Assembly: GCA_963169665.1 (NCBI GenBank)
Contig: CAUJET010000029.1
Location: forward strand, 1-64,000
Direction: 5' to 3'
DNA: 64,000 bases
From: Actinomycetota bacterium
GTDB taxonomy: Bacteria; Actinomycetota; Acidimicrobiia; Acidimicrobiales; Ilumatobacteraceae
A program made the translations under genes and the position numbers. This document shows, piece by piece, positions 7,712 through 16,749 of the stretch (its first letter is position 1; each line of letters opens with the position of its first letter). Under the pieces are notes generated by a model. It saw only the letters and a program-made list of their open reading frames with translations. It was not told the DNA's origin and did not search any database.

Positions 7712-8592
7712 CAGGCACCGCCTTCCCGGTAGTCGCCGAAGGCCTTGTCGCGCTCGGAGAGCGCGGTGGTGACGCCCTTGGAGAACTGGGCGAAGTACTC
7801 GCGCGAGCTGCGCTGGTGGAAGCCGAGAGCGTTGATGTCGGCGGTGGCGCGCATGCCGTCGCGCATGCCCATGGCCTCCATGGCCCGGTGCACCACACGC
7901 TTGTTCAGCGCCTGCAGGTCGGGCGGCACCTTGGCCACCCGCTCGGCGATCTCGAGCACCCGCTCATCGAGTTCGGCCGCGTCGAAGGCGCGGTTGGCGA
8001 ACCCGGCCTCGACCGCCTCGTCACCGCTCATCGAATCGCCCGTGAGCATCGCCTCCATCGCCCGGCGCATGCCGAGCAGCCAGACGTGCCACGCCATGTC
8101 GGGGGAGCTCATGCTGCGCACCGGCGGGTAACCGATCTGGGCGTCGTGGGCGACGTAGACGAGGTCGCACGCCGTCGCCAGCTCGGTGCCACCGGCGAGG
8201 CAGAACCCGTGCACCTGGGCGATGATCGGTGTGGCCAGGTCCATCATCTGGAACCAGCCGTGGAGCACGTGGCGAGCCCAGCCGCCGTCGGCCTTCGTGA
8301 TCGGCCACGGCAGCGGCTCGTTCGGATCCTGGGCGAGGTCGTACCCGGCGCTGAAGCAGGGCCCTGCGCCACGGATGACGATCACCCGGATCTCTGGATC
8401 GGCGTCGGCAGCGGCGAGCGCAGCGAACAGCTGGGTGCGCAAGCCGTTGGACAGCGCGTTGCGCTTGGTGGGGCGGTTGAGCGTGAGCCGGCGCACCTGT
8501 GGTGCAGGATCGTCGGCCAGCACCAACGCCGCCGCGGCATCGGTGACGGCGGTGGCGGCGGTGGCGCCCGAGAGGTCAGAGGAGTCAGCCAA
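7711..8592 (-). CDS. Enoyl-CoA hydratase (crotonase family)
   Basis: 293 residues. An Ala-rich N-terminal stretch precedes the crotonase fold. Oxyanion motifs are GAGPCFSAGYDL and QVHGFCLAGGTELATACDLV, followed by IGYPPVRSMSSPDM. The C-terminal helical part carries RVVHRAMEAMGMRDGMRATA. It is clearly different from the second crotonase in the operon, so the two probably act on different intermediates. It overlaps fadD by eight bases and the P450 by one base, which implies translational coupling. Confidence 0.8.
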   Translation of the reverse strand: MADSSDLSGATAATAVTDAAAALVLADDPAPQVRRLTLNRPTKRNALSNGLRTQLFAALAAADADPEIRVIVIRGAGPCFSAGYDLAQDPNEPLPWPITKADGGWARHVLHGWFQMMDLATPIIAQVHGFCLAGGTELATACDLVYVAHDAQIGYPPVRSMSSPDMAWHVWLLGMRRAMEAMLTGDSMSGDEAVEAGFANRAFDAAELDERVLEIAERVAKVPPDLQALNKRVVHRAMEAMGMRDGMRATADINALGFHQRSSREYFAQFSKGVTTALSERDKAFGDYREGGA

Positions 8593-10135
8593 TGGTCCGG
8601 TTCCCTTCCCAGTACGGCGCGCGCAGCGCCTTCTTGTTGACCTTGCCCATCGCGTTGCGGCCCACGGTGCTCACGATCTCCACGGTGCGCGGGCACTTGT
8701 AGCCGGCGAGCTTCGACCGGCACAGTGCGATCAGCTCCTCGGGCGTCGGCGGGTCGTTCGGGTCGAGGGGCACCACGAGCCCCTTCACCGCTTCTCCCAG
8801 GTCGGGATCGGGCACGCCGATCACGGCGACGTCGGCGACCTTCGGGTGCTCGTGCAGCACCGCCTCTGCCTCGGCGGGATAGATGTTCACGCCGCCGGCG
8901 ACGATCATGTCGCTGAACCGGTCCGTGATGTAGACGAACCCGTCGAGGTCGACGTAGCCGATCTCGCCGATGGTGAACACGCCGGGGCGCAGGTGCGCCT
9001 TCGCCGTCTTGTCCGGGTCGTTCGGGTACACGATGCCGCGCCCGGTGCTGTCCTCGAAGTACAGCCGCCCTTCGGTGCCGGCCGGCACCTCCTGGTCGGC
9101 GTCGTCGACGACGATCGCGCGGGTGAACGGCGGGATCACGCGCCCGACGCTGCCGGGATGCTCGAGCCAGTCCTGACTGCCGATGCTGCAGATCGTGCCG
9201 ACCTCGGTCGCGCCGTAGGCGTCGTTGAGGATCGGGCCGAACCAGTGGATCATCTGGTGCTTCACGTCGATCGGGCACGCCGCGCCGGTGTGCGACATCA
9301 GCTTCATCGACGACACGTCGTAGCGCGCCTTCACGTCGGCCGGGAGTTCGAGCATCCGCTTGAAGTGTGTGGGGACCATCACGGTGGTCTCGCAGCGATA
9401 CGTGTCGATCGCCTCGAGCACCCGCTCGGGGTGGAAGCGTCCGAGCACCACCACCGGTGTGCCGGCGGCGAGGGTGCGCATCCCCGACAACGGACCGGTG
9501 TGGTACATCGGGCCCACCACGAGGTGCGTGCCGAACTGGGCGAACCGGCTCTGCTGGAGGGCGGCCACGTGCTCGACGACGGTGGCGCCACCGGCGAACA
9601 TCGACGGCGCCAGGTCGACGCCTTTCGGGAACCCGGTCGTGCCGCTCGTGTACATCAGGTTCGGTCGCGGTGCGACGTCACGCCGGGGTTCGTCGGCGGA
9701 CGAGCCCTCGAGCCACGTCTCCCAGACCGTCGCGCCGGCCTCGGCCGCGCCGGGGCTCCGCCACGCGATGACGGTGGGGACACCGGCCTGCCGCGCGGCG
9801 TCCATGCCGCGCTCGAGGTTCTCGGACCCGACGAACAACACCGTCGTCTGCGAGTCGCGCAGGATGTACGCGGCCTCGTCGGCGTTGAGGTGGAAGTTCA
9901 CCGGCACCGAACTCGCGCCGGCGAGCAGGGCCCCGAGATGGGCGAGCACCACCTCGGTCGCGTTCTCCGCGTACACCGCCACCCGTCGCGCCTCGCCGAG
10001 ATCGAGGGCGTGGAGGCCATTGACCACCCGGTTGAGCACGTCGTCGACCTCGGCCCATCGCAGGGCCACCCGGTCGTCGCGCAGTGCGATCTCGTCAGGG
10101 CGCTCACGCGCCCGGTCAGCGGCGATCAACGCCAT
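8585..10135 (-). CDS. Acyl-CoA synthetase / AMP-dependent CoA ligase (FadD-like)
   Basis: 516 residues, class I adenylate-forming enzyme. The P-loop-like motif is NLMYTSGTTGFPKGVDL (about residues 165-181), the core A5 motif is YGATEVGTIC, the hinge is DRFSDMIVAGGVNIYP, and the C-terminal catalytic Lys lies in GRNAMGKVNK. The ATG at 10135 was chosen because GAGGGGG precedes it by a few bases and the preceding residues are low-complexity Arg-rich. It is the first gene of a five-gene operon and activates the carboxylic acid substrate with ATP and CoA. Confidence 0.88.
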   Translation of the reverse strand: MALIAADRARERPDEIALRDDRVALRWAEVDDVLNRVVNGLHALDLGEARRVAVYAENATEVVLAHLGALLAGASSVPVNFHLNADEAAYILRDSQTTVLFVGSENLERGMDAARQAGVPTVIAWRSPGAAEAGATVWETWLEGSSADEPRRDVAPRPNLMYTSGTTGFPKGVDLAPSMFAGGATVVEHVAALQQSRFAQFGTHLVVGPMYHTGPLSGMRTLAAGTPVVVLGRFHPERVLEAIDTYRCETTVMVPTHFKRMLELPADVKARYDVSSMKLMSHTGAACPIDVKHQMIHWFGPILNDAYGATEVGTICSIGSQDWLEHPGSVGRVIPPFTRAIVVDDADQEVPAGTEGRLYFEDSTGRGIVYPNDPDKTAKAHLRPGVFTIGEIGYVDLDGFVYITDRFSDMIVAGGVNIYPAEAEAVLHEHPKVADVAVIGVPDPDLGEAVKGLVVPLDPNDPPTPEELIALCRSKLAGYKCPRTVEIVSTVGRNAMGKVNKKALRAPYWEGNRTIG

Positions 10136-10197
10136 GCCATCCCCCTCATTGCCCCTCGTCGCCCCTCGTCGCGCATCTCGCGCGGCTCGACCGAATC

Positions 10198-10211
10198 TAA
10201 CCACCCGGTCA
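10198..10211. promoter_or_regulatory. Candidate TetR operator before the fadD operon
   Basis: TAACC-ACCC-GGTCA is a near-perfect inverted repeat (one mismatch between arms) lying 63 bases upstream of the fadD start. TetR regulators of acyl-CoA operons commonly bind such short palindromes. The operon ends with its own tetR, which makes autoregulation plausible. No binding evidence exists. Confidence 0.35.
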
Positions 10212-10260
10212 ATTCGTGCACGCACCGGACCCCAGGCATGCTCACGCGCCCGGACGCGAC

Positions 10261-10286
10261 GAGGCCCGCCCCGAAGGGCGGGCCTC
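10261..10286 (-). terminator. Strong hairpin terminator after the ABC importer operon
   Basis: GAGGCCCGCC and GGCGGGCCTC form a perfect 10 bp stem with a 6-base loop. A second weaker stem (around 10300-10318, CGGGGGTC / GACCCCG) lies between it and the end of the binding-protein gene at 10359. It also insulates the fadD operon promoter region. No U tract is apparent, as usual in GC-rich actinobacteria. Confidence 0.75.
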
Positions 10287-10358
10287 GCTCGACGATGCGC
10301 CGGGGGTCACGGACCCCGGTGCGATGTCAGGTGCTCGGGATGGAGCCCCTGGAGTGGT

Positions 10359-11783
10359 TCAGCTCTCGAACTCGGTGATCAGCTCGCCGAGGTCGGAGAA
10401 CGTCGCCGTGTCGGCGTCGTAGGTGATGACGGTGAGCGACTCGGCGAGGAACGGATCCTCTTCACCGCTCATCTTGTCGACGACGCCCTCGCGAGCGAGC
10501 GACGGCGTGAACTCGAAGTTGCGGGCGGCGTTGATGATCGACGCACGGGTCAGACCCTCGGGCGATGCCGCGGCCTGGGCCAGGATCGCCACGGTGACCT
10601 CACCGGTCGTCCAGCCGGCACCGGCGGTGGTGATGATGTCGCCCTTGCCGAGGCTCTCCATGTACGCAATGTACTCGGCGACGGCCGGGATCTCGGCGTT
10701 GGCCGGGTCGGTGATGTCGACGAGGTTGCCGCTCGTGATCAGGCCGTCGGCCGCGGCGCCGGCGGCACCGAGGATGAGGCTGCTGGCGCAGGTGTTGGTC
10801 ACGTAGGTGGCCGGGGTCCAGTCGGCGTTCTGCGCCTTGGCGTTGGCCATCTCCGTGAGGAACGAGATGCACCCGGCGCCGAGCGGCACGGCGACGACGA
10901 CGTCGGCACCTTCGCTGGCGATCGTGGTGACCTGCGACGTCGGCGGGTTGGAGTCCGTCGCCTCGATCGTCTGCTCGCCCAGGATCTCGAGGCCGAACTC
11001 GTCGGCGACGTCCTTGAACGCCTCGGCGTAGGTCTGGCCGAACTCGTTGTTCACGTAGAACAGCGAGACGGTCGCGCCGTCCGGGAAGTCCTTGGCGATC
11101 TGCGCCGCGTACACCCGCGACTCGACCGTGTACGGCACCAGGATGCCGGTGGTCCACGGGTAGTCGGCCACCTGGCCCCACGCCGGCGAACCGGTGAGGG
11201 CGTTGAGCTGCGGGATGCACTCGTCGTTCAACAGATCGCGCACGGCCGCGTTGTTCGGCGAGCCGATGATGCCCGAGAAGATGTGGGCGCCGGCGTCGAT
11301 CTGGGTGTTCACGGCACCCGGGGTGAGCTCGGGGTTGTACTGGTCGTCCTCGATGGCGACCTCGATCGTGTAGCCGTCGAGCAGGTTGTTCTCGTTGGCG
11401 TACTGGATGTAGGCCTCGAAGCCGTCCTTGACCGGGGCGAAGGCCGCAGCGGCGACGCCGCCGGTGAGCGGCATGGCCGAACCGATCTTCACGGTGCCCT
11501 CGATGGGGGCGTTGGCCGAATCGGGATCGATGCAGTCGTCGGTGTTGACGGCCCAGCCCTCGGCGGCGGGCGCCTCGGTGGTGGCCGGGGCCTCGGTGGC
11601 CTCAGGTGCTTCCGTCGCTTCCGGTGCCTCGGTCGCTTCCGGTGCCTCGGTGGCCTCAGGTGCTTCCGTGGCCTCGGTGGCCTCGGTCGTCGTGGTGGTC
11701 TCCTCGTCGTCGCCACCGCACGCTGCGAGCAGCAGCGCACCGGCGGCGAAGGCGGCGGTCAACGTACGGTGACGTCGGATCAT
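10359..11783 (-). CDS. Periplasmic-type substrate-binding lipoprotein (LivK/Peripla_BP_6 family)
   Basis: 474 residues. Signal peptide ends in LLLAAC, so it is a lipid-anchored binding protein. A Thr/Glu/Ala/Pro linker with repeats of EATEAP (residues about 27-70) precedes the type I binding fold: KIGSAMPLTGGVAAAAFAPV, IFSGIIGSPNNAAVRDLL and SLFYVNNEFGQTYAEAFKD. It delivers substrate to LivH/M. The family binds branched-chain amino acids but also amides, aromatics and other small acids. The ATG overlaps the end of livM by four bases. Confidence 0.88.
   Translation of the reverse strand: MIRRHRTLTAAFAAGALLLAACGGDDEETTTTTEATEATEAPEATEAPEATEAPEATEAPEATEAPATTEAPAAEGWAVNTDDCIDPDSANAPIEGTVKIGSAMPLTGGVAAAAFAPVKDGFEAYIQYANENNLLDGYTIEVAIEDDQYNPELTPGAVNTQIDAGAHIFSGIIGSPNNAAVRDLLNDECIPQLNALTGSPAWGQVADYPWTTGILVPYTVESRVYAAQIAKDFPDGATVSLFYVNNEFGQTYAEAFKDVADEFGLEILGEQTIEATDSNPPTSQVTTIASEGADVVVAVPLGAGCISFLTEMANAKAQNADWTPATYVTNTCASSLILGAAGAAADGLITSGNLVDITDPANAEIPAVAEYIAYMESLGKGDIITTAGAGWTTGEVTVAILAQAAASPEGLTRASIINAARNFEFTPSLAREGVVDKMSGEEDPFLAESLTVITYDADTATFSDLGELITEFES
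11570..11690 (-). repeat. Low-complexity EATEAP-coding repeat
   Basis: About 120 bases of imperfect 18 bp repeats encode the EATEAP linker between lipid anchor and binding domain of the solute-binding protein. The repeats vary mainly at third positions, so selection on the peptide spacer rather than recent slippage is likely. Confidence 0.85.
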
Positions 11784-12988
11784 TCGCTCTCCCCCTCTGG
11801 AGTTGAATTGGTGGTGGTGTCGGCCACGAGGGCCGGCTTGGCGTCGTGCGCCACACCCGCCGGGCGGGGGACGACACGAACGACTCTCGGACTGTACTGC
11901 TTCCACACCCCGACCAAGCCTCTCGGTGCGACGAACATCAGCACGATGAGGATCACGGCGAAGATGCCCGAGCCCGGCGGGATCTTCGACCACCCGAAGA
12001 ACGGGCGGAGCACACCGGGGATCGCCTCGTCGTCGGCCCACCCACCGGTGCGGTCGGTGACGAACACGTAGAGCGCGGCGCCGATGATCGGCCCCCACAG
12101 CGAGCCGGCGCCACCGATCACCATGATGATCAGGAACGTCAGCGACCCGAGGATGGTGAGCGTGGCGATGTCCGGCGACACGGCACCGAGGCGAATCGCG
12201 GTGACCGAGCCGGGCAGCGCGCACAGGCCGGCGGAGATGCCGAAGGCGAAGGCCTTCGTCGCCACCAGGTTGACACCCATCACCGCCGCAGCCGTCTCGT
12301 TGTCGCGAACGGCGATGAGCGAACGGCCCGCACGGCTCTTCACCACGCCGCGGATCACGAGGTAGACGATGACCGCGATGCCCGCGGCGATCCAGTAGTA
12401 GAACGGGATCGCACCCTGTCCGCGGAGGTCGCCGAACGGGTCCCAGCCGAAGATCTCGAAGTTGCGCATCTGGCCGTCACGTCGACCGATGTTGAAGCCG
12501 GTCGTGTCGAGCGCGCTGTCGCCGTTCGGGATGCCGGGACCGCCACCGGTGAGCGATTCGAGCTTGGGCCAGCGCAACAGGTTCGGGAACACGAGCGCGA
12601 GTGCCAGGGTGACCAGGGCGAGGTACACCCCCTTGATGCGCGACGCCGGGAACGACACCAGCACACCCACCACGAACGCGAACAGGAACGCGACGGGGAA
12701 GGTGAGCCACGGGCTCCACTCGTACTTCGACACCAGGATGCCCGTGACGTAGGCACCCGTGCCGTAGAAGGCCGAGTGCCCGATCGAGATCTGGCCCGTG
12801 TAGCCGAGGATGAGGTTGAGCGCCATCGCCGCCGACATGAGCGTGAGCGCTTCGGTGGCCGACGTGACGAGGCCGTTGCTGCCCTTGGTGGGGATCCACA
12901 ACATGATCGCCACCACGATCGCCGCGGCGAGGAGGCGCAGCACCCAGTGGCCGATGCTGCCTTCTTTGATGGTGACCAGCGACTTCAT
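11780..12988 (-). CDS. livM: Branched-chain amino-acid-type ABC permease LivM
   Basis: 402 residues, about ten membrane helices. The LivM signature is clear: LNLILGYTGQISIGHSAFYG, then SFPASRIKGVYLALVTLALA, the cytosolic loop GRSLIAVRDNETAAAVMGVN (EAA-like coupling motif) and GGAGSLWGPIIGA. There is a longer than usual loop between helices (about residues 165-205, Gly/Asp-rich). It pairs with LivH to form the channel. It overlaps livH and the binding-protein gene by four bases each. Confidence 0.9.
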   Translation of the reverse strand: MKSLVTIKEGSIGHWVLRLLAAAIVVAIMLWIPTKGSNGLVTSATEALTLMSAAMALNLILGYTGQISIGHSAFYGTGAYVTGILVSKYEWSPWLTFPVAFLFAFVVGVLVSFPASRIKGVYLALVTLALALVFPNLLRWPKLESLTGGGPGIPNGDSALDTTGFNIGRRDGQMRNFEIFGWDPFGDLRGQGAIPFYYWIAAGIAVIVYLVIRGVVKSRAGRSLIAVRDNETAAAVMGVNLVATKAFAFGISAGLCALPGSVTAIRLGAVSPDIATLTILGSLTFLIIMVIGGAGSLWGPIIGAALYVFVTDRTGGWADDEAIPGVLRPFFGWSKIPPGSGIFAVILIVLMFVAPRGLVGVWKQYSPRVVRVVPRPAGVAHDAKPALVADTTTNSTPEGESE

Positions 12989-13908
12989 ACCCGCTCCACC
13001 TTCGCCGTGCCGAACAGGCCGGACGGTTTGACCATGAGGACCACGAGGATCACGATGAATGCCACGGCGAGCTTCATCTCCTGGCCGATGAAGCCGATGT
13101 AGCCGGCGGCCATGTTCTCGATCACGCCGATCGCCAGTCCGGCGATGACGGCACCGCCGGGCGAGTCGAACCCGCCCAGCGTGGCTGCGGCCGACCCGTA
13201 GATGAACACCGTGAACATCAACCCGAGGCTCACGCTGTTGTTGATGCCGGCGAACACGACACCGCCCAGGGCACCGATCGCGGCGGCGAGGCCCCAGCTG
13301 ACCATCAGCACGGTGTTGACCCGGATGCCGACGAGCTTGGCGCTCTCGGCATTGCTCGCCACGGCCCGCATCGCGAGTCCGAACTTGGTCTTGTTGAACA
13401 ACAGGAACAGCAGGCCGGTGATCACGAGGGTGAGCAGCAAGACGCCGAGGGACTGATAGCGGATCGCAGCGCCGAACACCTTGACGAAGTCGTCGGGCTG
13501 GTCGGGGAACAGGCTCGGGTACTGCTGCTGCTTCGACCCCACGCCAGAGTTGGGCAGCACCTGGTCGCCCCAGATCGCGCCCGACAGCCAGTTGAGCAGT
13601 TGGAACAACCCGATCGTGACGATGAAGACCGCGAACGGCGATTTCTTCGAGATCGGTCGGACGAGGCCGACCTCGGCGACCGCGCCGATCACGAAGCCGG
13701 TGGCGAGGCCGATCACCAGGGCGATGCCGATCGGCAGCCCCCACTCCCCCATCTGGTACACGACGTACGCCGCGAACAGCGCCATCTCACCCTGGGCGAA
13801 GTTGAGGTGACCGGTACCTCGGTAGATGATCACGAGACCGAGCGCGATCAGTGCGTAGACGCTCCCCGAGCTGAGGCCGTCGACGAGTCGTTGCAGGAAC
13901 AGTGCCAT
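12985..13908 (-). CDS. livH: Branched-chain amino-acid-type ABC permease LivH
   Basis: 307 residues, eight or so membrane helices. It starts LQRLVDGLSSGSVYALIALG and continues with GLVIIYRGTGHLNFAQGEMA, both diagnostic of LivH. The coupling loop is TKFGLAMRAVASNAESAKLVG and GGFDSPGGAVIAGLAIGVIE follows. A loop of some 45 residues after the third helix (about residues 110-150) is polar and outward facing. The ATG lies 12 bases after the livF stop. Confidence 0.9.
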   Translation of the reverse strand: MALFLQRLVDGLSSGSVYALIALGLVIIYRGTGHLNFAQGEMALFAAYVVYQMGEWGLPIGIALVIGLATGFVIGAVAEVGLVRPISKKSPFAVFIVTIGLFQLLNWLSGAIWGDQVLPNSGVGSKQQQYPSLFPDQPDDFVKVFGAAIRYQSLGVLLLTLVITGLLFLLFNKTKFGLAMRAVASNAESAKLVGIRVNTVLMVSWGLAAAIGALGGVVFAGINNSVSLGLMFTVFIYGSAAATLGGFDSPGGAVIAGLAIGVIENMAAGYIGFIGQEMKLAVAFIVILVVLMVKPSGLFGTAKVERV

Positions 13909-13920
13909 TCAGATCCCCCG

Positions 13921-14628
13921 TCAGAAACCCAGGTACGCCTTGCGGATGGAGTCATCCGCACTCAGCTCGGCAGCGGAACCACTGGCGACGATGCGCCCGG
14001 TCTCGATGAGGTACACACGATGCGCCATGTGCATCGCCAGGTTGGCGTTCTGCTCGACGAGCAACACCGACAAGCCCATCTCGCGGTTGAGCCGCTCGAT
14101 CACCGCGAACAGCTCCTGCGTGATGAGCGGCGCGAGGCCGAGGCTCGGCTCGTCGCACAGCAACAGCTTCGGCCGCGCCATCAACGCGCGGGCGATCGCC
14201 AGCATCTGCTGTTCACCGCCGCTGAGGCTGCCGGCTCGTTGTGCCCGACGCTCACGCAGGCGGGGGAACACGTCGAACCACCGATCGATGTCGGCGTCGA
14301 TCTCCTTGTCGGAGCGGATGTAGGCACCGCAACGAAGGTTGTCCTCGACGTTCAACTCAGGGAACGTGCCGCGCCCTTGCGGCACCTGGGCGATGCCGGC
14401 CCGCACGATCGCGTCGGGCGTCGCCCGGGCGATGTCGGCCCCTTCGAAGTGCACCTCGCCGCTGCGGCCGATCATGCCGCTGATGGCACGCATGGTGGTG
14501 GTCTTCCCTGCGCCGTTCGCACCGAGCATGACGACGATCTCGCCGGCCTCGACCGTGAGCTCGACGTCGTGGAGGACGTTGATCGGGCCGTATCCGGCCT
14601 TCAGGTGGGAGACGGACAGCAGGCTCAT
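13921..14628 (-). CDS. livF: ABC transporter ATPase LivF
   Basis: 235 residues. Walker A is GANGAGKTT, the Q-loop area reads AGIAQVPQGRGTFPELNVED, the signature is LSGGEQQMLAIARALM and Walker B is LLLCDEPSLGLAPL, as in LivF proteins. The H-loop is in VLLVEQNANLAMHMA, where LivF normally carries Q/N in place of the switch His region. It energises the LivHM permease and overlaps livG by four bases. Confidence 0.92.
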   Translation of the reverse strand: MSLLSVSHLKAGYGPINVLHDVELTVEAGEIVVMLGANGAGKTTTMRAISGMIGRSGEVHFEGADIARATPDAIVRAGIAQVPQGRGTFPELNVEDNLRCGAYIRSDKEIDADIDRWFDVFPRLRERRAQRAGSLSGGEQQMLAIARALMARPKLLLCDEPSLGLAPLITQELFAVIERLNREMGLSVLLVEQNANLAMHMAHRVYLIETGRIVASGSAAELSADDSIRKAYLGF

Positions 14629-15386
14629 TCGGTGGTCCCCAGGTAGGCGGCGATGACACGTTCGTCGGCCTGCACCTGCGCCGGTGTGCCCTCGGCGATC
14701 TTGCGGCCGAACTCCATCGCCACGACCTTGTCGCTGATGCCCATCACCATCGACATGTGGTGCTCGACGAGCAGGACGGTGAGGTCGAACTGATCGCGGA
14801 TCGCGACGATCGTGTCGCCGAGCTCGTCGACCTCACCGTGGGTGAGGCCGCTCGCCGGTTCGTCCATCAGCAGGAAGGTCGGGCGGGCGGCGAGCGCGCG
14901 GGCGATCTCGAGCCGCTTCAGCGTGCCGAACGGCAGGCCCATGGCCGGCCGGAACATGAGCGGTCCGAGGCCGAGCTGGTGCAGCAGTTCGCCGGCGAAC
15001 TCGCGGGTCGCGTTGTTCTCCTTGCTCGCACCGATGCGCAACACGGCCCGGGCGAAGCCGACCTTGCCCTGCGAGTGTGCGCCGACCATCACGTTCTCCA
15101 ACAGCGACATGGTGGGGAACAGCGCGAGATTCTGGAACGTGCGGGCGATGCCGAGGCGGGCGATGCCGTGCGCCGGGGCGTCGATGAGGTTCTGCCCGCG
15201 GAACATCACCTGGCCCGACGTGGGTTGGTAGATCCGGCTCACCACGTTGAACATCGTCGTCTTGCCCGCGCCGATCGGGCCGATGAGGCCGCAGATCTGG
15301 CCATCCTCGATGTCGAACGACAGCCCGTCGAGGGCGACGATGCCACCGAAGCGGACGGACACGTCCTGTACCTGGAGCAGACTCAA
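14625..15386 (-). CDS. livG: ABC transporter ATPase LivG
   Basis: 253 residues from a TTG start with GAGG a few bases upstream. Walker A is GPIGAGKTTMFNV, the LivG signature region is LPFGTLKRLEIARALAARP, Walker B is LLMDEPASGLTHGE, and the switch His is in VLLVEHHMSMVMG. The second-to-last residue of the Walker A start (GPIGAG rather than GPNGAG) is a mild deviation. It is first in the livG-F-H-M-binding-protein operon. Its promoter must lie in the 100 bases before the inserted IS element. Confidence 0.9.
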   Translation of the reverse strand: MSLLQVQDVSVRFGGIVALDGLSFDIEDGQICGLIGPIGAGKTTMFNVVSRIYQPTSGQVMFRGQNLIDAPAHGIARLGIARTFQNLALFPTMSLLENVMVGAHSQGKVGFARAVLRIGASKENNATREFAGELLHQLGLGPLMFRPAMGLPFGTLKRLEIARALAARPTFLLMDEPASGLTHGEVDELGDTIVAIRDQFDLTVLLVEHHMSMVMGISDKVVAMEFGRKIAEGTPAQVQADERVIAAYLGTTE

Positions 15387-15486
15387 GCCGACCTCATCCC
15401 TGACATCCCCCTGACCATCCCTGATCTCCGGGGCCCCGTCCGGGCCCGCAGCGGGTGTGACAGTAGTCGCCGTCCGGGGAGGCCGC

Positions 15487-16704
15487 TAGTGCCGTGACCG
15501 GAAACGTTGGTGGGTCCGCGCGTCCACCACTTGGGGGTCGGGGTCGCGCAGACTTTGTGGATGGCTGAGCGTGTGCAGGTTCGATCGCTCGCACCGGCGG
15601 AGGGCAACAAGCTCCTCGGGATCGTGCGGCGCGGGTCGGGGTCGGTGGTGAGGTGGCGGCGGGCGCAGATCGTGTTGTGGTCTGCCCAGGCGATGGATGT
15701 CCCGGCGATCGCGAAGATCGCGTTCACGTCCGAGGACCGGGTTCGGGAGGTGATCCACAACTTCAACGCGGACGGGTTCGAGTCGTTGGACCCGAAGTAT
15801 GCGGGTGGTCGACCACCGAAGTTCACGTTGCCGCAACGCCAGCAGATCAAGAAGATCGCGTTGTCTCGACCGCAGGATCATCGTCTGCCGTTTTCCACCT
15901 GGAGCCTGTCGAAGTTGGCGGAGTTCTTGGTGGCTGAGGGGGTGGTCGACGACATCAGCCATGAGGGCCTTCGGGTTCTGCTCCGAGAGGAGGGCGTGTC
16001 GTTTCAAGTGATCAAGACGTTCAAGGCGTCGAACGACCCGGACTTCGAAGTGAAGAAGAACCGGATCCTCGAGCTCTACGCGATCGCTGACGGCACCGCC
16101 AAGCCCCGCAAGGGTGATCCGACCGTGATCATCTGCATGGACGAGTTCGGACCGTTGAACCTGCAACCCCACCCGGGCAAGCAATGGGCCCCGAAAGCGG
16201 CCGGCAAGGGCAACAGCGAGGCTCCTCGCCGGCGGCGTCGGCGGGCGACCTACAACCGTCCCCACGGTGTCCGGCATCTGATGGGCGGCTACGACTTGTC
16301 GACCGACCGGCTCTACGGCCACGTCGTCAAGACCAAGGACCGGACCGCGTTCTTGACCTTCGTTCGCTACCTGCGCAGCCTGCACCCAGTCGAGGTGCGA
16401 ATCGCGATCGTGCTCGACAACTTCAGCCCGCATCTCGCGACCAAGAAGGACCAGCGTGTCGCCGAGTGGGCGGCAGCGAACAACGTCGAGCTCGCCTACA
16501 CGCCGACCTACTCGTCATGGCTGAACCGGATCGAAGCCCAGTTCCAAGCACTGCGCTACTTCACCCTCGATGGCACCGACCACGGCTCCCACCGCGAACA
16601 AGCATCGATGATCCGCCGCTACGTCCACTGGCGCAACCGCCACGCACACGACCAAGCACTACGGCAGCTCATCAACCGCGCAAACGTTGCCTGACACGGC
16701 ACTA
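15487..16704 (+). mobile_element. IS630-family insertion sequence with TA duplication
   Basis: The element proper is 15489-16702, 1214 bp, bounded by TA on both sides (15487-15488 and 16703-16704), the target preference of IS630/Tc1-mariner elements. Terminal inverted repeats of about 24 bp start GTGCCGTG at both ends and agree at 19 of 24 positions. It contains one uninterrupted transposase gene and looks intact. Codon use is visibly less G/C-ending than the neighbours. It lies between the divergent livG operon and the acyl-CoA dehydrogenase gene; without it their starts would be about 145 bp apart. Confidence 0.92.
15561..16694 (+). CDS. IS630-family transposase
   Basis: 377 residues. An N-terminal helix-turn-helix region (residues about 20-100: VRRGSGSVVRWRRAQIVLWS, RPPKFTLPQRQQIKK) is followed by an RNase H-like DDE catalytic core. 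The acidic residues are visible in VIICMDEFGP, IAIVLDNFSPH and SWLNRIEAQF (the D-D-E triad with about 34 residues between the last two). The stop codon lies inside the right terminal repeat. ATG at 15561 was chosen over earlier in-frame codons, which would sit in the left terminus. Confidence 0.9.
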   Translation: MAERVQVRSLAPAEGNKLLGIVRRGSGSVVRWRRAQIVLWSAQAMDVPAIAKIAFTSEDRVREVIHNFNADGFESLDPKYAGGRPPKFTLPQRQQIKKIALSRPQDHRLPFSTWSLSKLAEFLVAEGVVDDISHEGLRVLLREEGVSFQVIKTFKASNDPDFEVKKNRILELYAIADGTAKPRKGDPTVIICMDEFGPLNLQPHPGKQWAPKAAGKGNSEAPRRRRRRATYNRPHGVRHLMGGYDLSTDRLYGHVVKTKDRTAFLTFVRYLRSLHPVEVRIAIVLDNFSPHLATKKDQRVAEWAAANNVELAYTPTYSSWLNRIEAQFQALRYFTLDGTDHGSHREQASMIRRYVHWRNRHAHDQALRQLINRANVA

Positions 16705-16749
16705 GCCCGGTTCGTCGTCCCGTGGGCGCCGCCCATACGGTGTCCGCCC

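Noticed and set aside
9360..12071. 903-codon plus-strand open frame across fadD and the binding-protein gene
   Set aside because: It spans a terminator and two real minus-strand genes; composition is low complexity (GLGG/RFRCLGG repeats from the EATEAP linker).
16687..16749. Earlier TTG start of the acyl-CoA dehydrogenase inside the IS element
   Set aside because: It would add residues encoded by the IS terminus and is not homologous to the family N-terminus; GTG 16750 fits better.
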